Below, in pieces: positions 1-8,383 of a DNA stretch of 64,000 bases (position 1 is its first letter; each line of letters begins with the position of its first letter). The translations under genes and the position numbers were made by a program. This DNA is from Anaerolineaceae bacterium. Lineage in GTDB: Bacteria; Chloroflexota; Anaerolineae; Anaerolineales; Anaerolineaceae. The stretch is taken from assembly GCA_029975475.1 (NCBI GenBank), contig JARKPB010000010.1, positions 186,001-250,000 on the forward strand, read 5' to 3'. Below the pieces are notes generated by a model that ran no database searches, was not told where the DNA came from, and saw only the letters and a program-made list of their open reading frames with translations.

Positions 1-949
1 CCAGCAGGCCGTAGATGATCGTCTTGCGGCGGCCAAATTTCCCGGCCAGGAAACCGGAAGGAATGGCGAAGGCGATAAAGGACAGATTGGCGATTGATGC
101 CACAATCGAAGCCGTACCAGGTTTTATCCCCAGTTCAAAAACAGCGAATGAGGACAGGCCAGTTTCCACAGCGTTAAACCCGGTGAACCAGCAAAAGATC
201 GCCAGCAGAATAAACAAACCGGAGCGGTCTTTATTGGAGAATATCTCTTTTAGATTGGGAATCAGTCCCTTCACGCTTTCATTTGGGTCAGCGGTAGACT
301 GCTGCTCTTTATGTTCTTTGACAAAAAGGATCACCACCACCATCGCCACGGCCAGGGCGATTGCGCCGGCGAAGAATGGGCCGCTGCGGCCAAAGGCGTT
401 GAAAATCGCCCCGCCGCCCACATAAGCCAGCACACCGCCAACCCCGCCCATCAGGTTGATCACCCCGTTGGCTTTACTGCGTTCTTCCGGCTTGAACAGG
501 TCGCCCAGCCAGGCGATCACCGGCGAACGGAACAGAGCCATACCAAAATTGGTGATCAGGATAAAGACAGCCACAGCCAGGACCGACTGCGCCAGGGGAA
601 TGGAGATGAAGCCCACCAAGGCAATCGGCAGCCCCAGCAGAATCCACCCCTTGCGGCGGCCGAAGCGGTTCCAGGTGCGGTCGCTGCGCGCGCCCACCCA
701 GGGTTGAACAAAAATATTAATAATGTTATCCCAGGTCATGATAAACATCGCCAGGGAAGGAGCCAGAGCAAAACCAGCCAGCTTGGGCAGTTCCTTCCCC
801 TCCGCCAGCAGGCGCTGAGTAAATTCAGGGTTCCCGGCCTGCAGGATCAACGGAACCCACTGGTTGAAAATTGGCCAGAGGATGCTGATGCCCAGAAAGC
901 CAAAACCGATCAGAAAGGTGCGGCCCCAGGGAAATGCTTTTTTCTCCAT
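1..949 (-). CDS. MFS transporter, sugar-cation symporter-like (partial, C-terminus outside window)
   Basis: A minus-strand frame stays open from an ATG at 947-949 to the window edge, about 316 codons, so only the N-terminal part is present. The protein begins MEKKAFPWGRTF and has many hydrophobic segments. Between segments 2 and 3 it carries the MFS-like loop WNRFGRRKGW, and a second FGRRKTI loop lies near the edge. The long early loop after helix 1 and the motif SPVIAWLGDLFKPEERSKANG resemble the GPH/SLC45-like sugar symporters. It would sit in the cytoplasmic membrane. The substrate cannot be told. The divergent neighbour is a SIMPL lipoprotein. Confidence 0.8.
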   Translation of the reverse strand, partial: MEKKAFPWGRTFLIGFGFLGISILWPIFNQWVPLILQAGNPEFTQRLLAEGKELPKLAGFALAPSLAMFIMTWDNIINIFVQPWVGARSDRTWNRFGRRKGWILLGLPIALVGFISIPLAQSVLAVAVFILITNFGMALFRSPVIAWLGDLFKPEERSKANGVINLMGGVGGVLAYVGGGAIFNAFGRSGPFFAGAIALAVAMVVVILFVKEHKEQQSTADPNESVKGLIPNLKEIFSNKDRSGLFILLAIFCWFTGFNAVETGLSSFAVFELGIKPGTASIVASIANLSFIAFAIPSGFLAGKFGRRKTIIYGLL

Positions 950-1106
950 TTGTATTCTCCTATGAATGATTCTCGCGGGTCAGGGTTAATTATAGCCAGG
1001 AAGCAGAAGCAGACCTTCAACCGCAGGGATTCACTTTCTTTTTCGGGAACTTTTTTCGCCGGTCATCGTCTACTGCAATAGTTCAACAAAAAAGAGGAGC
1101 GACCCT

Positions 1107-1826
1107 ATGAACAAGAAACATCTTTTAACCCTGGTGATCGGCTTTGTGCTGGTCTCGCTTTTAAGCGCCTGCGCTGGTCAGGTGGCAGCCGTTCCCGGGC
1201 AGCAGCCTAACGTGCGCACCATCTCGGTCAGCGGTTATGGCGAAGTGCATATTGTGCCGGATATCGCCTACATCAATATTGGTGTTCAGACCCGCTCTGA
1301 AACCGTCAAAGATGCCATCAGCATTAACAACGCTCAGGCGAGAGCCATCGCGGACGCGCTGGCAAAACTCGGTGTGGAAGCCAAAGACATCCAGACCTCG
1401 AGTTTTAACGTGTACCCGATGCAGGAATACGGGCCGAACGGTGAAGTGCTGCGCACCGTGTATGTGGTCGATAATATCGTCTACGTGACCGTGCGCGATC
1501 TGCAAAAACTGGGCGAAATCCTTGATCAGGTGGTGCAAAACGGCGCCAATACCATCAACGGCATCTCTTTCGATGTACTGAACAAGGAAGAGGCTCAGTC
1601 CAAAGCCCGCGATCTGGCAATCGCTGACGCGCGCAAGCAGGCAGAAGAAATCGCCGCCGCCGCTGGCGTCAAACTTGGCAACATCACCAACATCAGCGTC
1701 TACGGGAATTACAACCCGGTCCCGACCTACGATGGCAAAGGCGGCAACTTCGCGGCATCCGTGCCCGTTTCCGCCGGCCAGCTGGTCTTGAGCATGACCG
1801 CTTCGATCACTTACGAGATCAAGTAA
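1107..1826 (+). CDS. SIMPL (DUF541) domain lipoprotein
   Basis: 239 residues. The N-terminus is a lipoprotein signal (MNKKHLLTLVIGF...LLSAC, predicted lipid-bearing Cys near residue 22), so the protein is expected on the outer face of the membrane. The body matches the SIMPL/DUF541 pattern: ISVSGYGEVHIVPDIAYI near the start, a VYVVDNIVYVTVRD strand, then the helix DARKQAEEIAAAAGVKLG and a C-terminal strand ending SMTASITYEIK. Members of this family (periplasmic Omp28-like or BP26-like proteins) have no well-defined biochemical role. A ribosome site (aagaggag) precedes the ATG, and a strong terminator follows, so it is probably monocistronic. Confidence 0.85.
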   Translation: MNKKHLLTLVIGFVLVSLLSACAGQVAAVPGQQPNVRTISVSGYGEVHIVPDIAYINIGVQTRSETVKDAISINNAQARAIADALAKLGVEAKDIQTSSFNVYPMQEYGPNGEVLRTVYVVDNIVYVTVRDLQKLGEILDQVVQNGANTINGISFDVLNKEEAQSKARDLAIADARKQAEEIAAAAGVKLGNITNISVYGNYNPVPTYDGKGGNFAASVPVSAGQLVLSMTASITYEIK

Positions 1827-1870
1827 CGGTTCCCCTCTGCCGTACGTCCCTGGTGAATCGGCAGAACGCA

Positions 1871-1901
1871 AGCGCCCGGAATACCTCCGGGCGCTTTTTT
1901 T
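1871..1901 (+). terminator. Rho-independent terminator after the SIMPL gene
   Basis: Perfect 10-bp stem (AGCGCCCGGA 1871-1880 with TCCGGGCGCT 1886-1895), 5-nt loop, followed by a run of seven T. It lies between the convergent SIMPL gene and glpX. Confidence 0.9.
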
Positions 1902-1916
1902 ACGCTTCTTTTCGGG

Positions 1917-2903
1917 TTAATACGGGATCACGCTGATCTGCGAGAGTTTATTCAGGCGGTGGGTGGCTTTAATCCGCCGGACCGTACCGGTCAGGCCGCG
2001 CATCACCAGGCTGTCGGTGGTGGCGCCGTCAGCGAAGTAATCCACGCCGTCCAGCAGCTCGCCTTTGGTAATGCCGGTGGCGGCGAAAAATACATCTTCC
2101 GATGAAATTAAATCATCCAGGGTAAGCACCCGGTTGACATCATACCCCAGCCGGCGGCCGGCTTCCAGCTCCTCTGGCGTGCGCGCATACAGCTTGCCCA
2201 TCAGCGTTCCGCCAGTGCTGCGCAGCGCCGCTGCCGCCAGCACGCCCTCAGGCGTGCCGCCAATACCCATCATGATGTCAATTCCCGTTTCTGGCAGGGA
2301 GGTCATCAACGCGCCGGCCACATCGCCGTCAGGGATCAGGCGGATGCGCGCGCCGACCTCGCGAATTTCCGCGATCAGGCGCTCGTGGCGCGGGCGGTCG
2401 AGCACAACCACGGTGATGTCTTTGACGTGTTCACCGCGGGCTTTGGCGACTTTGATCAGGTTATCTTTGACCGGAGCATTGATATCAATCACATCTTTGG
2501 CTTCAGGACCGACCGCGATCTTGTGCATATACACAAAGGGGCCGGGGTTAAACATCGTCCCGCGCGGCGCAAGGGCAACCGTTGAAATCGCGTTTTGCAA
2601 ACCCAGCGCCAGCGGGCGGGTGCCGTCAATTGGATCCACCGCAATATCCACCTGGGGTTCTTCACCGGTGCCAAGTCGCTCACCGTTAAACAGCATCGGG
2701 GCTTCGTCTTTTTCCCCTTCGCCGATCACAATCACGCCGTCCATTTGGATGGTGTTAAGCATCAGGCGCATGCCCTCAACAGCGGCGCGGTCAGCGGCGA
2801 TCTTGTCGCCGCGGCCCATGTAACGGCCGGCGCCCAGCGCAGCGGATTCGGTAACACGCACCAGTTCGAGCGCCAGATTACGAGTGGGACGAGTTTCGAT
2901 CAT
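1917..2903 (-). CDS. glpX: Fructose-1,6-bisphosphatase, class II (GlpX)
   Basis: 328 residues, starting MIETRPTRNLALELVRVTESAA. It hydrolyses fructose 1,6-bisphosphate to fructose 6-phosphate in gluconeogenesis. The GlpX signatures are clear: GEGEKDEAPML, the metal and phosphate-binding VDPIDGTRPLA, and GIGGTPEGVLAAAALRSTGG. The start at 2901-2903 is preferred because GGAGG lies about 7 nt upstream; a longer frame would run into cdsA. It is the last gene of the frr-uppS-cdsA-glpX series, about 50 nt after cdsA. Length fits the family (about 320-330). Confidence 0.95.
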   Translation of the reverse strand: MIETRPTRNLALELVRVTESAALGAGRYMGRGDKIAADRAAVEGMRLMLNTIQMDGVIVIGEGEKDEAPMLFNGERLGTGEEPQVDIAVDPIDGTRPLALGLQNAISTVALAPRGTMFNPGPFVYMHKIAVGPEAKDVIDINAPVKDNLIKVAKARGEHVKDITVVVLDRPRHERLIAEIREVGARIRLIPDGDVAGALMTSLPETGIDIMMGIGGTPEGVLAAAALRSTGGTLMGKLYARTPEELEAGRRLGYDVNRVLTLDDLISSEDVFFAATGITKGELLDGVDYFADGATTDSLVMRGLTGTVRRIKATHRLNKLSQISVIPY

Positions 2904-2953
2904 CTTCTGCCTCCTCAGATAGGGTATGGTCCGCGGCAGGCATTCCGATCCAC

Positions 2954-3769
2954 CTACCGCGCCAGCCAGAACCAGCTGATCAGATAATATCCTACGGCCG
3001 CAGCCCACAGCCAAGAATCAATCCGGTCGAGCATTCCGCCGTGACCGGCTAACAGGTGGCTTGAATCTTTGACATGAAACTGTCGCTTGATCAGGCTTTC
3101 GCCCAGGTCGCCGAGCGGGCAGACGGCGGAAACAATGACGCCCAGCAGCAGACCCTGAATGGGCGTGATCGACGGGGCGTTGAGATGCCAGAGAGCGGCC
3201 AGGCCCATCGTGCCCAGACCGCCAGTCAGGATGCCGCCCAGATACCCCTCCCAGGTCTTTTTTGGGCTGGTGCGCGGGGCCAGTTTCCGGCGCCCGAAAC
3301 GGCGCCCGATAAAAAATGCGCCGGAATCAGCGATGGCGATGCCGGGCAGGGCCAGCAGCATCCAGTACATCCCGTCTGGCAGGGCGCGCAGCGAGACCAG
3401 GTAGCTGCCCAGCCAGCCCAGGTAAGCGATGCCGCTCAGGGTGACGGCAAAATTCGCGGCCGCCTGATCGCAGCCGCGTTCATACTGGATAATATGCCAG
3501 GTCATGGCGGTCAAAACAGCCGCCGCCAGGGGCAGCGCCGAAGCTTCCAGCCCGCCAAAGTGACGCCAGAGCGCCAGCCCGGCCGGAAAGATCACCAGCA
3601 GGGGTTGGGCGGGAGCGTATCCGCCGTGTTGAAAAATGCGGCCGTATTCCCAGCCCGCGACCGCCAGCATCACCGTGACCAGCAAAGCCAGCGGCAGGCC
3701 GCCCAGCCAGATGAAGGCAGCCGCCAGTGGAATTAAACCGATGGCGACCAGTAAACGGCTGGTTAACAT
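2954..3769 (-). CDS. cdsA: Phosphatidate cytidylyltransferase (CDP-diglyceride synthase)
   Basis: 271 residues from the ATG at 3767-3769. It makes CDP-diacylglycerol from phosphatidate and CTP, the precursor of the phospholipids. Seven to eight hydrophobic segments are visible. The family signature is complete near the C-terminus: SLIKRQFHVKDSS followed by HGGMLDRIDS. A longer frame exists upstream, but it overlaps uppS; the chosen ATG lies directly after the uppS stop, which indicates translational coupling. The uppS-cdsA order is conserved in most bacteria. Confidence 0.95.
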   Translation of the reverse strand: MLTSRLLVAIGLIPLAAAFIWLGGLPLALLVTVMLAVAGWEYGRIFQHGGYAPAQPLLVIFPAGLALWRHFGGLEASALPLAAAVLTAMTWHIIQYERGCDQAAANFAVTLSGIAYLGWLGSYLVSLRALPDGMYWMLLALPGIAIADSGAFFIGRRFGRRKLAPRTSPKKTWEGYLGGILTGGLGTMGLAALWHLNAPSITPIQGLLLGVIVSAVCPLGDLGESLIKRQFHVKDSSHLLAGHGGMLDRIDSWLWAAAVGYYLISWFWLAR

Positions 3770-3770
3770 C

Positions 3771-4502
3771 TCAACTTTCCCCCTGACACTCCGACAGCCT
3801 GCCAAAGCGGCGGTCGCGGTGGCTGTAATCAACCAACGCCTGGTAATATTCTTCACGCCCGAAGTCCGGCCAGAGGGTGCGGGTTACATACCACTCCGAA
3901 TAGGCGCTCTGCCAGATGAGAAAGTTGCTGATGCGCATTTCTCCAGAGGTGCGAATGATTAAATCTGGATCCGGGATGCCGGCCGTGAAAAGATAACTGC
4001 TGACCAGTTGATCGCTGACCATCTCGGGGCGAACCCCGTCTTCAATCATCTTGCGGATGGCGCAGACGATTTCATCGCGCCCGCCGTAATTCCAGGCGAC
4101 GCACAGGATCAGCCGTTGATTTTCGCGGGTGATCTCGATCGCCTGTTGAACTTTCTGGCGCAGCCGCGGCGACATAGCCTCCAGCTGGCCGATATGCAGG
4201 ATGCGCACCCCTTCGCGGTGCAGTTCGTCCAACTCTGAATCGATCACATCTTCGAGGATGCGCATCAATCCCTTGACTTCATCCTCCGGCCGCCCCCAGT
4301 TCTCGGTGGAAAAAGCGTATATGGTCAAAACCTTAACGCCAAACTCAACGCTGGCGCGGATGATCCGGCGTAAATTTTCTGTGCCGGATTTATGCCCGGC
4401 CAGGCGCGGCAGCCCGCGAGCCGCCGCCCAGCGGCCGTTGCCGTCCATGATGATGGCCACATGGTGGGGAACTTTGGTCAAAGGGGGATATTCGGAGTTC
4501 AT
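3771..4502 (-). CDS. uppS: Isoprenyl (undecaprenyl) diphosphate synthase
   Basis: 243 residues. A cis-prenyltransferase that extends farnesyl diphosphate to the C55 lipid carrier for peptidoglycan and polysaccharide synthesis. The active-site segment [13 protein letters not shown] is near residue 15, followed by [12 protein letters not shown] and [11 protein letters not shown], and the C-terminal family signature is present ([16 protein letters not shown], then [10 protein letters not shown]). It lies 14 nt downstream of frr and directly upstream of cdsA, the usual order. Confidence 0.96.
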   Translation of the reverse strand: MNSEYPPLTKVPHHVAIIMDGNGRWAAARGLPRLAGHKSGTENLRRIIRASVEFGVKVLTIYAFSTENWGRPEDEVKGLMRILEDVIDSELDELHREGVRILHIGQLEAMSPRLRQKVQQAIEITRENQRLILCVAWNYGGRDEIVCAIRKMIEDGVRPEMVSDQLVSSYLFTAGIPDPDLIIRTSGEMRISNFLIWQSAYSEWYVTRTLWPDFGREEYYQALVDYSHRDRRFGRLSECQGES

Positions 4503-4516
4503 GGGTGCGGAGGGTC

Positions 4517-5074
4517 TCAGACCTCCATGATTTCTTTCTCTTTGCGATCGCCGACGGCATCCACCTGCTGAATGAAGCGGTCGGTAACCTTCTGTAATTC
4601 TTCTTCTCCGGTCTTCAGGTCATCTTCGGAGATCATCTTTTCTTTCTCAAAATCGCGCAGGTCTTTTAACTGGTCGCGGCGGATATTCCGGATGGCTACC
4701 CGGGCTTCTTCCAGGCGGTTGTGAACCACCTTGACCAGCTCGCGGCGGCGTTCTTCGGTCAGTGCGGGGATGTTCAGGCGGATCACTTTGCCGTCGTTAT
4801 TGGGAGTCAGACCCAGCTCTGAAGCCAGAATGGCTTTTTCGATGATTTTTATGGTCGCAGGGTCAAACGGACGGATCAGGATGGCGCGCGCTTCGGGAAC
4901 GCTGATGCTGGCCAACTGCATCAGCGGAGTGGGCATCCCGTAATATTCAACAGGCAGTTTTTCAACCAGCGCCGGGCTGGCCCGGCCGGTTCGAATGGCG
5001 GCAAGATCATCTTCGAGAGCCTGAATGGCTGCTTTCATCCGATTTTCGGTGTCTTTGATGGTTTCTTTAATCAT
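4517..5074 (-). CDS. frr: Ribosome recycling factor
   Basis: 185 residues, the standard length. It splits the post-termination ribosome together with EF-G. The N-terminus [46 protein letters not shown] and the C-terminal helix [24 protein letters not shown] are typical. It heads the frr-uppS-cdsA-glpX run. In many bacteria pyrH, tsf and rpsB lie upstream; here a divergent GntR operon takes that place. A ribosome site (aggaggcag) lies 7-8 nt before the ATG. Confidence 0.97.
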   Translation of the reverse strand: MIKETIKDTENRMKAAIQALEDDLAAIRTGRASPALVEKLPVEYYGMPTPLMQLASISVPEARAILIRPFDPATIKIIEKAILASELGLTPNNDGKVIRLNIPALTEERRRELVKVVHNRLEEARVAIRNIRRDQLKDLRDFEKEKMISEDDLKTGEEELQKVTDRFIQQVDAVGDRKEKEIMEV

Positions 5075-5291
5075 TCTGCCTCCTATCCGATGGGTGGTGC
5101 CAAATAAAATGAACTGGCAGACAGGACCGACCAGCGGTTAAAGGATACCTTAAAACCGGAATTTATGCTACCTCGAGGACTGCCAGCCGTTCATCGAGTC
5201 AGCCATGAGGCAAGATGCCAATTCTTAAATTAATCTTAAAGTACTTGCAATTTACTTGTTATAACAATATAATAAGTATGACAGGTAACCC
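5075..5291. other. Divergent intergenic region between frr and the GntR operon
   Basis: 217 nt, clearly AT-rich near the GntR end. It holds the ribosome site of frr at its left end and the promoter-operator of the GntR gene at its right end (described separately). No coding frame or structured RNA was recognised in the middle. Confidence 0.7.
5245..5277 (+). promoter_or_regulatory. Promoter with overlapping inverted repeat, GntR gene
   Basis: TTGCAA (5245-5250), 17-nt spacer, perfect TATAAT (5268-5273). The spacer contains the perfect palindrome TTGTTATAACAA (5256-5267). It lies within a longer imperfect inverted repeat, ACTTGTTATA (5254-5263) with TATAATAAGT (5268-5277), which covers the -10 box. 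An operator for the adjacent GntR protein, giving autoregulation, is the simplest reading (inference). Confidence 0.75.
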
Positions 5292-6026
5292 ATGCCCGCC
5301 TCTTCCCGACGGTCTTTTACCCCCCTGTATTACCAGATTGAGCAGGATTTGCTGCGTCAGATTGACAGCGGCGAGCTAAAACCTGGCGATCAGCTGCCAT
5401 CCGAAGCGCAGCTTTCTTTGAAATACTCAGTCAGCCGCATCACCGCCCGGCGGGCGCTGGAAGATCTCTGTCAGCAGGGCATTGTCTACACCCATCAGGG
5501 CGTGGGCAGTTTCGTGGCGCAGACCCGCATCCGCGAGATGTCGGGGTTTCGCAGTTTCAGCGAAGACATTCTCGCCCGCGGGCTTAAGCCTTCCTCGCGG
5601 GTGGTCGAGATGAGCGAATGCGACCCGGACAGCGAGACCATCCGCCGGCTGGCGCTTTCCGCCGGGGAACGGGTGTTCCGCCTTCACCGCGTGCGCCTGG
5701 CGGATGAGCAGCCGGTGGCGGATGAACTCGCCTACCTGCCGGTGCGCCTTTTTCCGGGTCTGGATCAATACGATTTTTCAGCCGCCTCGCTCTACGGAAT
5801 TTTTCGCGATCAGTACAAAGTCTTTCCAACCTGGGCCGACGCGGAAATTGAAGCCGCACCGGCCAGCCCGGAACTGGCCCAATCATTAAATATTGCCGTC
5901 GGCGAGCCGGTCCTGGTTGCCCTGCGCCAGACGTATACTGCTTCTTTTGAGGTCATTGAACTTGTCCGCTCGGTGTACCGCGGGAACCGTTTCACATTTT
6001 TTACGGGCCGCCAATTCATCGGGTAA
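5292..6026 (+). CDS. GntR-family regulator, HutC/UTRA subfamily
   Basis: 244 residues. The N-terminal winged helix (about residues 8-75) reads PLYYQIEQDLLRQIDSGELKPGDQLPSEAQLSLKYSVSRITARRALEDL and ends in the wing GIVYTHQGVGSFVA. The C-terminal UTRA ligand domain follows from about residue 95 (SRVVEMSECDPDS, then LHRVRLADEQPVADELAYLP). UTRA regulators commonly sense sugar phosphates or amino sugars. The gene opens the operon for a sugar ABC transporter, ROK kinase and SIS isomerase, so it probably represses them. The leader is short, with a weak AGG ribosome site. Confidence 0.92.
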   Translation: MPASSRRSFTPLYYQIEQDLLRQIDSGELKPGDQLPSEAQLSLKYSVSRITARRALEDLCQQGIVYTHQGVGSFVAQTRIREMSGFRSFSEDILARGLKPSSRVVEMSECDPDSETIRRLALSAGERVFRLHRVRLADEQPVADELAYLPVRLFPGLDQYDFSAASLYGIFRDQYKVFPTWADAEIEAAPASPELAQSLNIAVGEPVLVALRQTYTASFEVIELVRSVYRGNRFTFFTGRQFIG

Positions 6027-6059
6027 TCCACCCCATTCCCCAATTCCTAAGGAGGTCGT

Positions 6060-7361
6060 ATGTTTCACAAGTCCCGTCCCGTGTTCATCCTGGTTCTGGT
6101 CGCGCTGCTGTTCAGCCTGGTCGGCTGCGGCGCCCAACCCCAGGCAGACACCGGTCCCAAAGTGGTCAAAGTCCTGACCATGCAGCAGGCCGGACCCACG
6201 CCGGAAGAGATGAATGCCATTGTTGCCAAGTTCAACGAAGGCAACCCGAATGTCAAGGTTGAGATCGAGTACGTGTCGTACGACGCGCTGCACGACAAGA
6301 TCGCCACAGCCATGGCGACCACGCCGCCCTCTTACGATGTCGTGCTGGTCGATGACATCTGGTACGCCGAATTCGCCAAAGCCGGTTATCTGTGGGACGT
6401 AACCAGCAAAATTGACGCCGCAACCAAAGAGAAAGTCTTCGCCGCCGCCTGGGACATCACCACCGTCAACGGCGTGACCTACGGTATGCCCTGGCTGCTG
6501 GATGCCAAATACTTCTACTACAATGAGAAGCTGCTGGCCGAAGCCGGTTTCAACGCTCCGCCCAAGACCTGGGAAGAGCTGGTCGCCATGTCGAAGGTGA
6601 TCAAGGAAAAAGGCATTGTCGAATACCCGATCGTCTGGTCGTGGGGTCAGGCAGAAGCAGCCATCTGCGATTTTGTCGCCCTGCTTTTTGGTAACGGCGG
6701 CACGCTGGTGGATGCAGAAGGCAAGCCCGCCTTCAACAATGAAAAAGGCGTCCAGGTGGTTCAGTGGATGCTGGATACGATCGACGCGGGCATCAGCAAC
6801 CCCGCCTCGGTATCCTACGTGGAAGAGGATGTCCGCAATGTCTTCTCTCAGGGCAAGGCTGTCTTTGCGGTCAACTGGCTGTATATGTACGAGCTGGCCA
6901 ACCTGAACAAAGACGAATCCCAGATCACCGGACAGGTGAAATTCGGGTTGATGCCCGCCTTTGAAGGCAGCGGCGTAGAAAGCGCCACGATCAACGGCTC
7001 GATGGGCTTTTCGGTCGTGGATAAATCCCCCAACCGCGAACAGGCCTGGGAATTCGTAAAATTCCTGACCAGCGAAGCCATCCAGAAGGAATATTCCGCC
7101 CACCTGCTGCCGATCTGGAGCAGCAATTATGAAGGCGAGGCGCTGAATGAACTGATGGCGCTGAACGAAGCCACCCCGGTAACCGTCCCGGCTTTCAAGG
7201 CGCAGTTCCCCTTCTCGCATGTTCGCCCCAAGGTTCCGTATTATCCAGAAGCCTCCAAAGCGCTGCAGCTGGCACTGCAGGAAGCGCTGACCAAGGTGAA
7301 GACCCCCAAGCAGGCGCTGGATGACGCCGCAGCCAAGTGGAACGAGCTGCAAGGCAAGTAA
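6060..7361 (+). CDS. Sugar ABC transporter substrate-binding lipoprotein (family 1)
   Basis: 433 residues with a lipoprotein signal (MFHKSRPVFILVLVALLFSLVGC, Cys near residue 23). The mature domain starts KVVKVLTMQQAGPTPEEMNAIVAKFNEGNPNVKVEIEYV, and SYDVVLVDDIWYAEFAKAGYL and GMPWLLDAKYFYYNEKLLAEAGF are typical of family 1 (MalE-like) proteins. It captures a sugar outside the membrane for the two permeases downstream. A good ribosome site (aaggaggtcgt) precedes the ATG. The ligand is not determined; the kinase and SIS genes suggest an amino sugar or aldose. Confidence 0.93.
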   Translation: MFHKSRPVFILVLVALLFSLVGCGAQPQADTGPKVVKVLTMQQAGPTPEEMNAIVAKFNEGNPNVKVEIEYVSYDALHDKIATAMATTPPSYDVVLVDDIWYAEFAKAGYLWDVTSKIDAATKEKVFAAAWDITTVNGVTYGMPWLLDAKYFYYNEKLLAEAGFNAPPKTWEELVAMSKVIKEKGIVEYPIVWSWGQAEAAICDFVALLFGNGGTLVDAEGKPAFNNEKGVQVVQWMLDTIDAGISNPASVSYVEEDVRNVFSQGKAVFAVNWLYMYELANLNKDESQITGQVKFGLMPAFEGSGVESATINGSMGFSVVDKSPNREQAWEFVKFLTSEAIQKEYSAHLLPIWSSNYEGEALNELMALNEATPVTVPAFKAQFPFSHVRPKVPYYPEASKALQLALQEALTKVKTPKQALDDAAAKWNELQGK

Positions 7362-7376
7362 ATTCAATCGGTTTCA

Positions 7377-7407
7377 GGGGGTAGGGAGACAGCCAAACCC
7401 TACCCCC
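7377..7407 (+). other. Intercistronic hairpin after the binding-protein gene
   Basis: Perfect 10-bp stem GGGGGTAGGG (7377-7386) with CCCTACCCCC (7398-7407), 11-nt loop, no T-run behind it. Such hairpins after binding-protein genes usually protect the upstream mRNA or attenuate read-through, so that more binding protein than permease is made. Confidence 0.7.
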
Positions 7408-7423
7408 GTCTGTTTCATACAGG

Positions 7424-8383
7424 ATGATTCTAGCCCGCCGCGCGGATGCGGCGATGGATTTGCCCATGACTCAAGCTGCCCTTCCCAAACCTCGCCAGAG
7501 CCTGCGCCAGCAGGAAGCGCGGGACGCGTTCTTAATGCTGCTGCCGGGTTTGCTCATCATCTTCGTGATCACCCTGATCCCGGTCTTATACACTTTTATC
7601 CTCAGCTTCACGGATACACCGCTTTCTAACCCGCGGCCGCAAAACTTCACCGGGCTGCAAAACTATCTGGCTTTCTTAAAACAACCGCTTTTCTGGCAGA
7701 CGATCTGGCGCACGTTTTACTTTACGGTTGTGTCGGTCGGCATCGAGCTGGTGCTCGGGCTGGCAATCGCCACCCTGCTGCACAGCCGCCCGCCAGGCTG
7801 GAAGTTCCTGCGCACCAGTCTGATCATCCCCTGGGCTGTGCCGACCATCGTCAACGGCGCGCTCTGGCGCTGGATCTACAACGCCGACTACGGCGCGCTC
7901 AACGGGCTGCTGCTCAGCCTGGGAATCATCACAAAATACCAGCCCTGGTTGACCCAGCCCGACCTGGCTATGAACCTGGTGATTGTCGCGGATGTCTGGC
8001 ACAGCATGCCGTTTATCGTCCTGATTCTCTCGGCTGCCCTGGCGACCATTCCGACCGACCTGGAAGAGGCAGCCCAGGTGGACGGCGCCACGGCCTGGCA
8101 GCGGTTCTGGCTGATTCGCATGCCGCTGCTCAAGCCGGCCATTCTGGTAGCGCTGGTGATCCGCACGGTCGAAGCCTTCCGCGTCTTTGACATCATCTAT
8201 GTCATCACGCAGGGCGGCCCGGCCTTCCGCACGGTCACCATTTCCTACTTGACCTATCTGGAATCTTTCTCTTACGGCAAGCTCGGTTCCGGTTCCGCGC
8301 TGTCGTTCCTGATCTCGATCTTTACCCTGGCGATGGCGCTGGTTTACATCCGCCTGTTGTACCGGCCGGAGGGACGCCAATGA
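7424..8383 (+). CDS. Sugar ABC transporter permease, MalF-type
   Basis: 319 residues from the first ATG; in-frame ATGs at 7454 and 7466 are equally possible, because no start has a convincing ribosome site. Six hydrophobic segments are visible. The EAA loop that docks the ATPase reads DLEEAAQVDGATAWQRFWLIRMPLLKP, with the conserved G and P. It forms a heterodimer with the next permease. The gene overlaps its partner by 4 nt (ATGA). Confidence 0.92.
   Translation: MILARRADAAMDLPMTQAALPKPRQSLRQQEARDAFLMLLPGLLIIFVITLIPVLYTFILSFTDTPLSNPRPQNFTGLQNYLAFLKQPLFWQTIWRTFYFTVVSVGIELVLGLAIATLLHSRPPGWKFLRTSLIIPWAVPTIVNGALWRWIYNADYGALNGLLLSLGIITKYQPWLTQPDLAMNLVIVADVWHSMPFIVLILSAALATIPTDLEEAAQVDGATAWQRFWLIRMPLLKPAILVALVIRTVEAFRVFDIIYVITQGGPAFRTVTISYLTYLESFSYGKLGSGSALSFLISIFTLAMALVYIRLLYRPEGRQ

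Noticed and set aside
5886-7367. 493-codon minus-strand frame across the sugar-binding protein gene
   Set aside because: Antisense shadow of a clearly functional lipoprotein gene; His/Gly/Phe-rich, non-protein-like sequence.
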